The translations under genes and the position numbers were made by a program. The notes beneath the pieces are model-generated. The model did not search any database. It worked only from the letters and a program-made list of their open reading frames with translations, and had not been told where the DNA came from. Below, piece by piece: positions 28,773 to 38,633 of a DNA stretch of 64,000 nucleotides. Numbering within the stretch: the stretch's first letter is position 1; each line of letters opens with the position of its first letter. Source of the stretch: Thermophagus xiamenensis (GTDB lineage: Bacteria > Bacteroidota > Bacteroidia > Bacteroidales > Marinilabiliaceae); the NCBI RefSeq assembly GCF_900112795.1, contig NZ_FONA01000001.1, positions 186,001 through 250,000 of the forward strand, in the 5' to 3' direction.

Positions 28773-31034
28773 ATGAGTAAAAAAATTAGCCTTCTTTGTT
28801 TAATTTTTGCTAGTGTTATAATAGAAATTAGCCTTGCCCAATCCCCAAAGAAAAGTACCATAGGACTGGTGCTTAGCGGAGGAGGAGCGAAAGGATTAGC
28901 ACATATTGGAGTTCTTAAGGTTTTGGAAGAAGAAGGTATTATCCCTGACTATATTGCAGGTACGAGCATGGGAAGCATTATTGGAGGTCTATACGCTGCC
29001 GGATATAGTGCCCATGAACTGGATTCCATCGTTAACCACGTTGACTGGGGACGGCTGCTCAGTGACGAACTACCGCTTACCAGTATATCACCCCATGAAA
29101 AAGAAGACTATAATCGTTACCAGGCGGAATTTACCATAACATCCAAAGGCCTTGAAATACCCTCTGGATTGATTAAAGGGCAACAGATTAGTGCCCTCTT
29201 TTCCAGGCTTACCTGGCACATTGCAGATATTAAAGACTTTGACAACCTACCCATACCCTTTCGGTGTGTCGCCGCCGACCTTAACAGCGGACAAGAATAT
29301 GTTTTTAAAAGTGGAAATTTAGCAACAGCCATGAGGGCCAGCATGTCAATCCCTACGGTCTTTTCGCCCGTAAAAATCGACACTTTATTCCTGGTCGACG
29401 GCGGTATCCTTAACAACTTCCCCGTTCGATTATGCCGTCAAATGGGTGCCGACATTATTATTGGGGTTAATGTAGGATTTCAGGATGGTCCCGAAGATAA
29501 ACTAAAATCTTTCCCCGAAATTTTGATGGCTTCGGCAACCATTGCAGGAAACGTCTCAACCAGAAGAGCCATTCGACATACCGATTTACTTATCTCCCCC
29601 GATTTAAAAAATTTCAACACCGGCAGTTTTTTCGATGCACAAAAAATTATTGAGCTGGGCGAACAGGCCGCTCGTGAAAAAATCTATCAAATCCGTCAGC
29701 TCGCCGACTCAATTAACAATGGCAAAAGCAGTCCAGTAGTTAACAAAAACAAAAACAGACAAATAAAAATTTCTCAAATCACCATCAATGGTTTACAAAA
29801 TACAAATCGCCAGTTCCTACTCGGACATTTGGGTATTCAACCGGGTGATTCCATCACTCCTAAGTTACTGGATGAGGGACTAAAAAAATCTATGGGAACC
29901 CGTTATTTTGAAAATATTACATATGATTTAATTCCAACAGATTCTTCTGATTATATACTCTCTTTAAATATAGAAGAGAGTCCTAAAGGAAAAGCTAAAT
30001 TTTCACTTCATTTTGATAATGAAAATAAAGCCGGGCTTTTATCCAACCTCACCCTCAGAAATATAATGGGTAAAGCCTCACGAACTTCACTTAATGTGGA
30101 TATTTCCGAATCACCTCGAATTAGTTTCTCTCAAATCAATTTCATGGGTGAGCGCCAAATCACTGCCATCAAATTTGGAGGTGAATTCGAAAGCAACAAA
30201 CTTCCGGTTTATGTCGACAATGGCTCAAAATATGGCACGTTTAAACATTCTTTCGCTTCAGCCAGATTTGGCTTTATGACGGCTCTTGGTACCCGCTGGC
30301 AAATGGATGCCTATCTCAGACTTTACAAGTCTACCCTTCAAAGCAAAACCGGATTTTTTGATATCTTTCAAGCCGGTGTCGAACGATTCGGGAATCAGTT
30401 CCTCTCTTCTAATTTCGATTTTATTTATAGCTCTATAGATCGACGATTTTTCCCAGTTAAAGGTTCGGAAATTAAAATTAGTTACAAATTCAATCTCGAT
30501 GCTCAACAACTTTATAAGGGCTCCCCTGCCGGAGAAAGTATGATTGCACCGGTTACCGATTGTCCTTACCAAAACTTTTTTACTGTAAACGGTACCTTGA
30601 AAAAATATATTCCAATCACCAACAAATTCACTGCTGGATTAAGAGCCTCCGGACAAATCATCAGTCGTCCACAACCCCTTCTAGGTTTAACCTTTATCGG
30701 AGGTATGCCTTTTAATAACCGAAACAATGAAATCTATTTTATGGGTTATTCCTTTCGGGAAATAATTGCAGAAGATTTTACCCTGGGGGAAATAAACCTG
30801 CGGTATAATTGCACCAAACAAATTCATTTTAGTGCAATCGGTGGCTTCCTTATGACAGACTCCAACCTACCTCAGGTCATTGAACACATAGACTTTAACC
30901 AAACAGACAAAATTTTTGGATACGGATTAATTATGGCTTACAACAGTTTTCTGGGCCCTCTGCAATTGGGGGTTGGAAGTAATAATTCTGACAATCGTTT
31001 AAGATGGTACTTTAACTTCGGCTTTAATTTCTGA
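28773..31034 (+). CDS. Patatin-like phospholipase fused to a BamA-like outer-membrane domain
   Basis: A 753-residue protein with a Sec signal peptide (cleavage near 22-23, SLAQ), a patatin domain with the oxyanion loop GGGAKG (36-41), nucleophile S65 in GTSMGS and catalytic D209 in LVDGGILNNFPV, then a POTRA-like segment (about 330-400, starting ISQITINGLQNTNRQFLLG) and a C-terminal beta-barrel region ending in aromatic FNFGFNF. It resembles the PlpD type of autotransporting lipases, so the lipase may be carried across or held at the outer membrane. Substrate unknown. Monocistronic, with its own promoter. Confidence 0.88.
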   Translation: MSKKISLLCLIFASVIIEISLAQSPKKSTIGLVLSGGGAKGLAHIGVLKVLEEEGIIPDYIAGTSMGSIIGGLYAAGYSAHELDSIVNHVDWGRLLSDELPLTSISPHEKEDYNRYQAEFTITSKGLEIPSGLIKGQQISALFSRLTWHIADIKDFDNLPIPFRCVAADLNSGQEYVFKSGNLATAMRASMSIPTVFSPVKIDTLFLVDGGILNNFPVRLCRQMGADIIIGVNVGFQDGPEDKLKSFPEILMASATIAGNVSTRRAIRHTDLLISPDLKNFNTGSFFDAQKIIELGEQAAREKIYQIRQLADSINNGKSSPVVNKNKNRQIKISQITINGLQNTNRQFLLGHLGIQPGDSITPKLLDEGLKKSMGTRYFENITYDLIPTDSSDYILSLNIEESPKGKAKFSLHFDNENKAGLLSNLTLRNIMGKASRTSLNVDISESPRISFSQINFMGERQITAIKFGGEFESNKLPVYVDNGSKYGTFKHSFASARFGFMTALGTRWQMDAYLRLYKSTLQSKTGFFDIFQAGVERFGNQFLSSNFDFIYSSIDRRFFPVKGSEIKISYKFNLDAQQLYKGSPAGESMIAPVTDCPYQNFFTVNGTLKKYIPITNKFTAGLRASGQIISRPQPLLGLTFIGGMPFNNRNNEIYFMGYSFREIIAEDFTLGEINLRYNCTKQIHFSAIGGFLMTDSNLPQVIEHIDFNQTDKIFGYGLIMAYNSFLGPLQLGVGSNNSDNRLRWYFNFGFNF

Positions 31035-31121
31035 TATTCACTAGTATTTTAACTAATATTGGCCAAATAAAACCTGCATGATTCAACTGTTTTTACCCGT
31101 TAACATGCTCATTTTATTTGT

Positions 31122-32453
31122 CTAGATAAGACCTCTCGATTTTAATTCTAAATATTTATTTATGGTTGCTACAGTAAGTTCTGAGGGTTTGCTTAAAATT
31201 GCCTGAATGCCGTTGCGCTCAAGTTCTCTAACTATTAATTTTTTGTCAAAAATAAATTTTTCGGCAATGGTTTGCCGGTAAATATCTTCCAGATCGTTAG
31301 CATTTTTATGAATCAGTTTTTCAATTTCTGTATTTTTAAAAAAAACCACCACCAACAGATGATTGGTGGCTATCCGTCTAAGCAATGGTATTTCCCTTTG
31401 AGCTGACTTCAAGCTTTCAAAGTTAGTATACAAAACCAGCAAACTACGTTGCGGAATATTATACCGCACAGCGGAATATAAGGCTTCAAGATTATGCTCC
31501 ATAAAACCTGTTTCCTGGTTATATAGCATTTCCATTATGGTTTGCAAATGTCGTTTATCTCTCCGGGCGCCAAGCACGCATCTTACTTTTTCATTAAAAG
31601 TTATCAAACCAGCTTTATCATGTCTTAGCATGGCTATATTGGCCAACACAAGCGAAGTATTTATGGCATTGTCCAATAAGGTCATCCCATTAAAGGGCAT
31701 TTTCATCGTACGCCCCATATCAATAAGAGAATAAACCTGCTGAGATTTTTCATCCTGATATTGATTGACCATCAGATGGTCTTTACGGGCTGTAGCTTTC
31801 CAATTAATTGTTCGGACATCGTCACCCTTTATATATTCACGAATCTGGTCAAATTCCATCTGATGTCCATATTTCCTTACTCTTTTAATCCCCACATCAC
31901 TTAACCGGTTAGAGATGGCCATTAATTCAAACTTACGCATTTGCATAAACGAAGGATAAACCTTCACCATCTTGGACCCGGCGACAATCACCCTCCGCGA
32001 CAACAATCCCTGCGGTGTCGAAATAAAAACATTGAGATTGCCAAAATGGTATTCACCCCGCTCCAAGGGTTTTAAAGTATATTTAAACGACCATTCCCCA
32101 CCTGGTGAAAGCCATCCCTGCTTAAAAAAATCCCGAATCTGAAACTGAATAGGTAGCTCATCTATTACCTCACAACGTACACGAAAGGGAAGCAAATTCT
32201 TTAATTCAATCGATACAGAATTGGCATCTCCGAAACTAAACCGTTCTGAAAGATTTCTTGTCCCTTCTATTACGGCTCCCCCTCGCCGGTATAGCATTAT
32301 TACATCGATGGCTATCAGTGCAACAAAAGCAGTTATTCCAATAAACCCAAGGACGTGGAATAAATACCAGAAATGCCCCAACAAAAAGAGAACAGCCAGA
32401 ATCGACAGACCGAAATAGAAATTTTTTCGTAAAAATAATGTCTGGATAATCAT
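31122..32453 (-). CDS. DUF58 domain protein
   Basis: A 443-residue protein with two N-terminal membrane helices (about 12-50), a beta-rich extracytoplasmic or linker region and a C-terminal DUF58/vWA-like domain carrying the family signature DVRTINWKATARKDHLMVNQY. DUF58 proteins regularly accompany MoxR ATPases and are thought to act as their vWA-type partners. Here it is the last gene of the SpoIIM-to-DUF58 series, but separated from moxR by 164 bp containing a dispersed repeat. Confidence 0.88.
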   Translation of the reverse strand: MIIQTLFLRKNFYFGLSILAVLFLLGHFWYLFHVLGFIGITAFVALIAIDVIMLYRRGGAVIEGTRNLSERFSFGDANSVSIELKNLLPFRVRCEVIDELPIQFQIRDFFKQGWLSPGGEWSFKYTLKPLERGEYHFGNLNVFISTPQGLLSRRVIVAGSKMVKVYPSFMQMRKFELMAISNRLSDVGIKRVRKYGHQMEFDQIREYIKGDDVRTINWKATARKDHLMVNQYQDEKSQQVYSLIDMGRTMKMPFNGMTLLDNAINTSLVLANIAMLRHDKAGLITFNEKVRCVLGARRDKRHLQTIMEMLYNQETGFMEHNLEALYSAVRYNIPQRSLLVLYTNFESLKSAQREIPLLRRIATNHLLVVVFFKNTEIEKLIHKNANDLEDIYRQTIAEKFIFDKKLIVRELERNGIQAILSKPSELTVATINKYLELKSRGLI

Positions 32454-32480
32454 TCAGGATCTTAAAAATATATTGCTATT

Positions 32481-32582
32481 CATTCGTATAAAATTAATTT
32501 AACTCATTGGCCGAATGGACCTCGCATGGCATAGCCAAAATTATACATGTCCTTTTTAGCAAAAGTCGCCATGCTCGTTTCA
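32481..32582. repeat. Dispersed intergenic repeat copy R2
   Basis: A complete unit beginning CATTCGTATAAAATT and containing GGCCGAATGGAC, stem GCATGGC (32524-32530) / GCCATGC (32568-32574) and an inner CTTTT/AAAAG hairpin. It closely matches 41833-41934. It sits between moxR and the DUF58 gene, in an operon whose other junctions are 2 bp or overlapping. Confidence 0.8.
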
Positions 32583-32617
32583 ATAGAAAACTACAAACGT
32601 CCAATTTTAAATTCCTA

Positions 32618-33622
32618 TTATCTGGGAACATCAATTGAGTCAACAATACGACGGATAACATTTTCGGGTTGTAGTCCTTCCATTTCCCTTTCAGGCGTTA
32701 AAATAACACGATGGTTCAAAACTGGAATAACCATCTCTTTGACATCTTCGGGGGTTACAAAATCACGACCCTCTAAGGCCGCAAAAGCCTTAGCCGAACG
32801 CAAAATGGCAAGAGATGCCCGTGGACTGGCCCCCAAAAACAAGTCACTATTATTGCGTGTTTTGTCAACTATTTTTGCAATATAACTGATTATATCATGG
32901 TCAACTCTTATTTTTGTAACAAGTTCTTGAAAGTCTATAATCTCTTCGGCTGTAATAACCGGCAAAACCTCTAGAGTTTCCGGGACATTCCCACGTTCCT
33001 GTGCATTCTGCAATATGGTGACTTCCTGATCTACGGTAGGATAATCCAACTTTATTTTGAAGAGGAACCTGTCCAGCTGTGCCTCCGGTAATCGATAGGT
33101 GCCCTCATGCTCAACAGGATTTTGAGTGGCCAAAACTATAAATGGGGAAGCCATAGAATGAGTAATACCATCGATGGTTACCTGTCTCTCTTCCATAACT
33201 TCAAATAATGCTGCCTGTGTCTTGGCAGGCGCCCTGTTAACCTCGTCAATTAAAACAATATTCGAAAAAATAGGCCCTTTTTTAAACTCAAATTCCGAGC
33301 GGCCGGAGTGAAATACCATTGTGCCTAATACATCCGATGGCATCAAATCAGGCGTAAACTGTATCCTGGAAAAGCCAGTGCTAACACATCTTGACAACAA
33401 TTTCGCAATCATTGTCTTGGCAATGCCCGGAACTCCTTCTAATAGGACATGCCCATTGGCCAGCAGAGCGGTCAGTAAGTAATCCAATACGCGCTCCTGA
33501 CCAACGATAACTTTCCCAATCTCATTCCGTATTTTAAAGGCAGCATGATTTAGTTCTTCAACATTCAATCGGTTGTTGAACAATGATTGGCCGTCATCAA
33601 CAGATAAATTATCTAAGTCCAT
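32618..33622 (-). CDS. MoxR-family AAA+ ATPase
   Basis: A 334-residue cytoplasmic AAA+ ATPase. Walker A is GVPGIAKTM, Walker B is IVLIDEVNRAP; sensor ATQNPVEHEGTYRLPEAQLDRF is the MoxR signature. The ATG at 33622 lies 2 bp after the stop of the DUF4350 gene; an in-frame TTG at 33634 would overlap that gene and is less likely. MoxR proteins act as chaperone-like ATPases with DUF58/vWA partners, both present here. Confidence 0.93.
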   Translation of the reverse strand: MDLDNLSVDDGQSLFNNRLNVEELNHAAFKIRNEIGKVIVGQERVLDYLLTALLANGHVLLEGVPGIAKTMIAKLLSRCVSTGFSRIQFTPDLMPSDVLGTMVFHSGRSEFEFKKGPIFSNIVLIDEVNRAPAKTQAALFEVMEERQVTIDGITHSMASPFIVLATQNPVEHEGTYRLPEAQLDRFLFKIKLDYPTVDQEVTILQNAQERGNVPETLEVLPVITAEEIIDFQELVTKIRVDHDIISYIAKIVDKTRNNSDLFLGASPRASLAILRSAKAFAALEGRDFVTPEDVKEMVIPVLNHRVILTPEREMEGLQPENVIRRIVDSIDVPR

Positions 33623-33624
33623 AA

Positions 33625-34827
33625 CTATTGGCAATTATTGTAAAAAAAATCAATTTGTCTATTAAATTGTTCTAGATCTTCCTGAGAAATCCGACGAAGT
33701 TCCTGTAAACGATTCCCCATTTGAAAGAGGGCTGCTACCGTTCGCTCCGACACCCCTGATTTTTGTGAAACCTCCCCTATAACCCTACTCGTTTCTAAAG
33801 AAGTATTAATAAAATATTTGGTTCGTAAAAACTCTAAAAAATAAGTAAATCTCTTCTTTGCAATATCCAAATGATCCTGACGATGATAATAAAGTTTTGC
33901 AATAGTTTCTATAAAAGTAAGAGATGAATTCTCCGGCGTTTTTATCTCCGGAATAGGTCGTTGAACCCTCTTACTCCCAAATGCAAACAATGCCAATACG
34001 CCAACTAATATTATATACCAGGCCATTTGCAATGAGCCATTCTCTAATACATAGTCGAAAAGCCCCTCGACATGCATATGTCCGGGTTTATAATATTCGT
34101 CCCAAACTGTTGCCTGAACCGGAAGATAGGATAAGGCTTTACTAATGTATTCATAATTATTGCGGGATAAAAAATGGTAATTGGTAAAAGCAAGGGGATT
34201 ACTATGAAAATAAAAATATCCATTACCAAATTTTACTTTAATGAAATTTGTCTTTCCTTTATCATCATATCCTAAAACGGTAACCCGGGAAGTATCGTAA
34301 CGGCTAAAATAAAAACGTGTCATCCATTTGGGATACCAATAGCCAAATCCATTATTCAACTTTTTATTGGCAAAATAAAATCCCACCGAATCACTGGAAA
34401 AAAAATCCAAATCCTCCCAAAGCTCGGGTTTATACTCCAATTTAAAGGTATCGGCCAACACACCATAAACAACTTCAGAAGCCATAAAAATATGGTTTCC
34501 CGCTTTCGCAGCATCCAGTAATACATCAACATCAGAGGGTTTTGCATTTATTCGGCCATTAATGTAAATGAAGTTTGTATTTAAGGGTATCTTTTCTTCC
34601 AAAAATAAATGCGGCGAGGTCCAGGATGTGATAATTTCTTCTCCGGGAAATAATTCCGGCAATGATTCAAAAACTAATTCATTACCAAAAGGAATCTCAT
34701 CATTTCTCGAAAAACTATAACTCCAGTCCAAAGAAGGCGGAGCAAAGATGGCCGCTAAAACCAATAGTAAAAAAACAACTCCTACAAGCTGCGTAAGGAT
34801 CTTTTCTTTCCGCGAAAGCTGTTTCAT
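33625..34827 (-). CDS. DUF4350 domain protein
   Basis: A 400-residue protein with an N-terminal membrane helix (about 10-28), an extracytoplasmic domain (about 30-270, with motifs such as YINGRINAKPSDVDVLLDAAKAGNHIFMAS split over the fold), a second helix (about 270-288) and a cytoplasmic tail. The domain is annotated DUF4350 from memory of this conserved neighbourhood. Its start overlaps the DUF4129 stop by 4 bp (ATGA). Function unknown. Confidence 0.75.
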   Translation of the reverse strand: MKQLSRKEKILTQLVGVVFLLLVLAAIFAPPSLDWSYSFSRNDEIPFGNELVFESLPELFPGEEIITSWTSPHLFLEEKIPLNTNFIYINGRINAKPSDVDVLLDAAKAGNHIFMASEVVYGVLADTFKLEYKPELWEDLDFFSSDSVGFYFANKKLNNGFGYWYPKWMTRFYFSRYDTSRVTVLGYDDKGKTNFIKVKFGNGYFYFHSNPLAFTNYHFLSRNNYEYISKALSYLPVQATVWDEYYKPGHMHVEGLFDYVLENGSLQMAWYIILVGVLALFAFGSKRVQRPIPEIKTPENSSLTFIETIAKLYYHRQDHLDIAKKRFTYFLEFLRTKYFINTSLETSRVIGEVSQKSGVSERTVAALFQMGNRLQELRRISQEDLEQFNRQIDFFYNNCQ

Positions 34828-35555
34828 AACTTACCTCCTTCGCATGCCTCTTTAAATTCTATTTCCATCTTTTTATACTGCGCTTCAGAAACTGACAGAT
34901 GTCCATACCATATCGCTTCAAACATGTGACTTAATCGCTGAAATCGCATTTTTTCGCTTTCATCGCCTATTTCATGAAAATAATCTACATTGGTTTTATA
35001 ATTCCGCAATTTGATGGCCCCTTTTTCCTGAAGAACTCGAAGATATAAATGAAACAACACCCTCACGGCCTCTCTGTATGCTCCATTAGTACGGTATAAT
35101 TGAAGCATTTCATTTAACTTCTCCAAAGATACCTCTTGTTCATCTGTGCCAAATTGCAGAGCAACAGCATCATGTGGCAACGACAGCACAAGCAACTTGC
35201 TCATCGGAACATCCAGAAATTTCAACACCATGAAAATCCCACCCAACCCAACAAGACCTAACAATATGTAAAAGAACCAAGGACGACCTTCAGGTGTTAT
35301 AAAAATCCAACTTAACAGTGCCAGTAATAAATTTTCCCAGAAACCCGGCCCCTGACCCCTATCATACCTATAACGAGGATTCTTTTTATAAGCATTTATC
35401 TTATCTTGTTGAAATGACCGGACTACTACTTCCCCCCCCTCATCCCAAACATCTTTATTGGAATGAGATATAACATCCGTAGTATCCTTTAAGGTTCCAT
35501 TGACAGAAAAAGTACCTATAAAAAATAATAAAACAAGAGATAATAATCTCTGCAT
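34824..35555 (-). CDS. DUF4129 domain protein
   Basis: A 243-residue protein with an N-terminal signal peptide or helix (MQRLLSLVLLFFIGTFS), a second membrane helix (about 90-112) and a C-terminal DUF4129 domain with its usual FEAIWYGHLSVSE motif. It overlaps the upstream gene by 1 bp (TAATG) and the downstream gene by 4 bp. In relatives with transglutaminase-like partners this domain occurs in the same MoxR neighbourhoods; no such partner is here. Confidence 0.82.
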   Translation of the reverse strand: MQRLLSLVLLFFIGTFSVNGTLKDTTDVISHSNKDVWDEGGEVVVRSFQQDKINAYKKNPRYRYDRGQGPGFWENLLLALLSWIFITPEGRPWFFYILLGLVGLGGIFMVLKFLDVPMSKLLVLSLPHDAVALQFGTDEQEVSLEKLNEMLQLYRTNGAYREAVRVLFHLYLRVLQEKGAIKLRNYKTNVDYFHEIGDESEKMRFQRLSHMFEAIWYGHLSVSEAQYKKMEIEFKEACEGGKL

Positions 35556-36424
35556 TATACATTCGAATTAATGGCTGATACTTTATTTAATAAAACTTCT
35601 CGGTCTTTTTGTTCTCTAAGACTGTAATATTGAAAACCAATGATTATATACAATGCAGGATAGACTAAATATTGCCCAAGGTTACCTATAATATTCGTTA
35701 AAATAACTCCTATAGATTTCCCGATTTCGCCATCTATTTGATTCCTACTATATAGGAAACCTTCTATACCGGTCATTATCATTGCCGGGAAAGAAAATAA
35801 GGCTCCTACAATTGCAATGATTATATAAGCTAAAATAATTACTCCAAAGGTAACCCACCAACGTTTTCTTATTAATTTAAAACTACGACTAAATGTTCTC
35901 CTAAATCCATTCCCTTCTATAATTTTTATGTAAAGAATCAATGACAACGGCACTAAAAAATAAATCCCCGGAATAAAAAAAAGAAGCATTCCAAATAATA
36001 CAATGATACCAACTACAAAAGAGTATCCAAATATTGCCCCCAAATTTCGAATAAATCTTTTCCAAACATCTATTGAACTGAAATTACCTTTGCCTTTTTC
36101 TTCATATTCTCCCATATATGCGGGGACAAGTCCACTAATAAACAACGTTGCAATTATGGAAAAGAAAATGGTTAACAAGATTAGGCTACCCGAAGTAACA
36201 TTATTATCTACACTATTACTCCCTTGAATTACCTGCATAAAGGCGGTCATATAATCTTGAACAAAATACACATTCATAATTACAGCAAGAATAATAGGAA
36301 GGCCGGCGTATAAGGCAATAACCTTGAACAACTGTTTAAACTCTTGTGTAATGAAAGCAAATGCTGCGTTAAAAACATCTGAAAAGTCACGATCCTGCTT
36401 TAATTCAATGGCTTGCTTATTCAT
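35555..36424 (-). CDS. Polytopic membrane protein of the MoxR/SpoIIM cluster
   Basis: A 289-residue protein with about six hydrophobic helices (first near 36-55, last near 250-268) and short charged ends. It resembles the membrane domain family found beside RDD and SpoIIM proteins (glycerophosphodiesterase-membrane-domain-like), but no catalytic motif is visible. It overlaps the SpoIIM gene by 8 bp and the DUF4129 gene by 1 bp, so the products are made together. Confidence 0.6.
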   Translation of the reverse strand: MNKQAIELKQDRDFSDVFNAAFAFITQEFKQLFKVIALYAGLPIILAVIMNVYFVQDYMTAFMQVIQGSNSVDNNVTSGSLILLTIFFSIIATLFISGLVPAYMGEYEEKGKGNFSSIDVWKRFIRNLGAIFGYSFVVGIIVLFGMLLFFIPGIYFLVPLSLILYIKIIEGNGFRRTFSRSFKLIRKRWWVTFGVIILAYIIIAIVGALFSFPAMIMTGIEGFLYSRNQIDGEIGKSIGVILTNIIGNLGQYLVYPALYIIIGFQYYSLREQKDREVLLNKVSAINSNV

Positions 36425-37397
36425 TATAAACTATTTTTTTCCGTCGATTTTTCTGAATATAAATTGGATAAAAAATAAAATACCCCAAAACAATAGTCAA
36501 TGAAACAAAAATAATAATTAAATTAATTAGAAATGGGATCTGATTGTAATATCTTGTAATAAAACTTTCGATAAAGCCTGCCATTATAAAAAAAGGTACT
36601 AAGCCAATCATTATCCTTGTTCCTTTTTTAACTCCCCTCAGAAAAGCACTTTTACGAGGTAAAGTGCCGGGCCAAATAAAACTTTTGCCTAAAATTATAC
36701 CTGCACCACCGGCCAATACAATAGCCGATAATTCCAACGTACCATGTAAAAATATGCCAAGCGAAGCTACCGTTAATAAGGAATGCTGATAAAAAAAGGC
36801 CTGAAATGCACCAACCATAACACCATTCCGAAACAAATGGAAAAAGGTCCCTAACGGGCTTAGTAAACCAAATAAAAACACTACAAATGAGACAAAAATA
36901 TTATTGCCCGTTATCATTAAAAACATCGGAACTTCATTCATCTGGCTGTAAACGCCCAATGGGTCACCCTTCTCTATATTATCCAATGTCATATTTACAT
37001 ACTGGTCACTCAAAACCAATCGCACGAAATCATCATTTTTAACCGCCGATACAGCTCCAATGAACATAGAAACAACAAAGACAACCAACGATAATAAAAA
37101 ATAATACCTACTGTCATATAGATCTTTGGGCAGATCTTTGGTCCAAAAAGAAAAAAAACGATGTGACTTTTCGGGCTTATTTTGATAAATTAAATAATAG
37201 GCTTTACTACTTAATGCATTCAAATACTCAACAATAGAAGATTCCGGAAAAAAGGTCCTTGCATATGATAAATCATCAGTCAACTGAATATAATGATCTG
37301 CCAACTCATCAGGACTCATCTTTTTTGGGGTTGCAATTTTGTTTTCAAAAGATTGCCACCGTTCACGGTTCTGCTGAATAAATGTTATTTCCCGCAT
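36417..37397 (-). CDS. Stage II sporulation protein M-like membrane protein (SpoIIM/DUF95)
   Basis: A 326-residue protein with a soluble helical N-terminus (about 1-95) and five or six membrane helices. The SpoIIM-family segment HGTLELSAIVLAGGAGIILGKS is present in the middle. The organism is not expected to sporulate, so the role differs from Bacillus SpoIIM. It is the first gene of the leftward operon and is divergent from the RDD gene, the usual arrangement in this phylum. Confidence 0.85.
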   Translation of the reverse strand: MREITFIQQNRERWQSFENKIATPKKMSPDELADHYIQLTDDLSYARTFFPESSIVEYLNALSSKAYYLIYQNKPEKSHRFFSFWTKDLPKDLYDSRYYFLLSLVVFVVSMFIGAVSAVKNDDFVRLVLSDQYVNMTLDNIEKGDPLGVYSQMNEVPMFLMITGNNIFVSFVVFLFGLLSPLGTFFHLFRNGVMVGAFQAFFYQHSLLTVASLGIFLHGTLELSAIVLAGGAGIILGKSFIWPGTLPRKSAFLRGVKKGTRIMIGLVPFFIMAGFIESFITRYYNQIPFLINLIIIFVSLTIVLGYFIFYPIYIQKNRRKKIVYNE

Positions 37398-37901
37398 TCA
37401 CAAGTTTTTTACTCATGGCACAAATTAATCAAAAAATTATAATTGAAGAAAAAAGACCACCATTTCTGACATTTAACAAAAACAATAATAGCTCAGAATC
37501 TCCAATGCCAAATGCTATAGCCACTAACACAAATTTATTTCGGTTATATTATTCACTTCTTTAGGAAATATAGTATTTCTATTTTTTCACCAGCACAAAA
37601 TTTATATAAGTTATTGGTCGGATGGAACTCGCTTTGTTTTAAGGTAATTCTTCTTGTAATGTTAATTTCATTACATTTATTACATTTGCAAACATAAAAA
37701 GCAACCGAAAAGATCAGTCTATAATATTTTCAACTCAGAATATTGACATTTGAGGATAAGAGAATAATTTTCCTATAAAGTCAATAACACCAAACAACCA
37801 CTTCTAAACTTACTTATTATAAGAAAAAAGTCGGTTAACTGTTATTTGCCATTTTTGTTATTGATTGAATTAAAACCAAACTGAAATATTCAACATAGGT
37901 A
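37398..37901. other. Divergent intergenic region SpoIIM / RDD
   Basis: 504 bp with two weak -7-like boxes: CAAATTTA (37530-37537, TAAATTTG on the minus strand, towards SpoIIM) and TACATTTG (37681-37688, plus strand, towards the RDD gene but about 210 bp away). Neither has a good -33 partner. A degenerate dispersed-repeat fragment lies at about 37600-37640 (TTATTGGTCGGATGGAACTCGC). No gene seen. Confidence 0.45.
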
Positions 37902-38633
37902 ATGGAAACAATTGAACTAAATACTTCTCAGAATGTGTCCTTACAATTTCCTATTGCGAGTGTAGCCGACCGTATTTTGGCATATATTTTCGATGCTGTT
38001 TTTGTTGGTATTTATATCATTTTAGAGGCCATAGCCATTGCCCAGTGGTTTAGTATAGATGCATGGGGAATCATCATCCTCTTTTCTCTTCCTGTTCCCT
38101 TTTATCATTTAATTTTTGAATTATTTTTCAACGGTCAAACTCCCGGGAAAAGAATTATGAATATAAGGGTGTTCAAGGCAGATGGAACCACTCTTTCAGC
38201 CGGTAGTTGTTTTATTCGATGGATATTTCGCTTAGTAGATATTACCATAACTTCAGGGGCTTTAGCCACTTTAGTTATCATTTTAAATGGGAAAGGGCAG
38301 CGTCTCGGTGATATTGCGGCACAAACAACAGTCCTCAAAATCCGAAAAAAAAATAACCTTCAGCAAACCTTATGGGTTGATGTCGAAAAAGACTATCAAC
38401 CTCGTTTTCCCGAAGCCGAAACTCTTTCCGACAAAGATGTCCAAATTATCAAGGAAGTAATTAATGTGGTAAACGACTCTCAACGAAGACCCGACAACTA
38501 TGTACTTTTGTTAAACAACACCAGGAAAGCTATCGAACAAAAATTAAATACTTCAAGCGATTTGACTGATATGGACTACCTTACAACCATCATCAAAGAT
38601 TACAATGCATGTCACCAAAGACCAAAACAATAA
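37902..38633 (+). CDS. RDD family membrane protein
   Basis: A 243-residue protein with an RDD domain (about 18-150): the arginine-aspartate motif ADRILAYIFDAVF, about three membrane helices, NGQTPGKRIMNIRV and GKGQRLGDIAAQTTV. A soluble C-terminal tail of about 90 residues follows. RDD proteins are integral membrane proteins of uncertain, possibly transport-related, function. It is divergent from and functionally grouped with the SpoIIM-MoxR-DUF58 operon. Confidence 0.88.
   Translation: METIELNTSQNVSLQFPIASVADRILAYIFDAVFVGIYIILEAIAIAQWFSIDAWGIIILFSLPVPFYHLIFELFFNGQTPGKRIMNIRVFKADGTTLSAGSCFIRWIFRLVDITITSGALATLVIILNGKGQRLGDIAAQTTVLKIRKKNNLQQTLWVDVEKDYQPRFPEAETLSDKDVQIIKEVINVVNDSQRRPDNYVLLLNNTRKAIEQKLNTSSDLTDMDYLTTIIKDYNACHQRPKQ

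Noticed and set aside
32547-32885. Open frame antisense to moxR
   Set aside because: It lies opposite a well-conserved ATPase gene and has no independent support; shadow frame.
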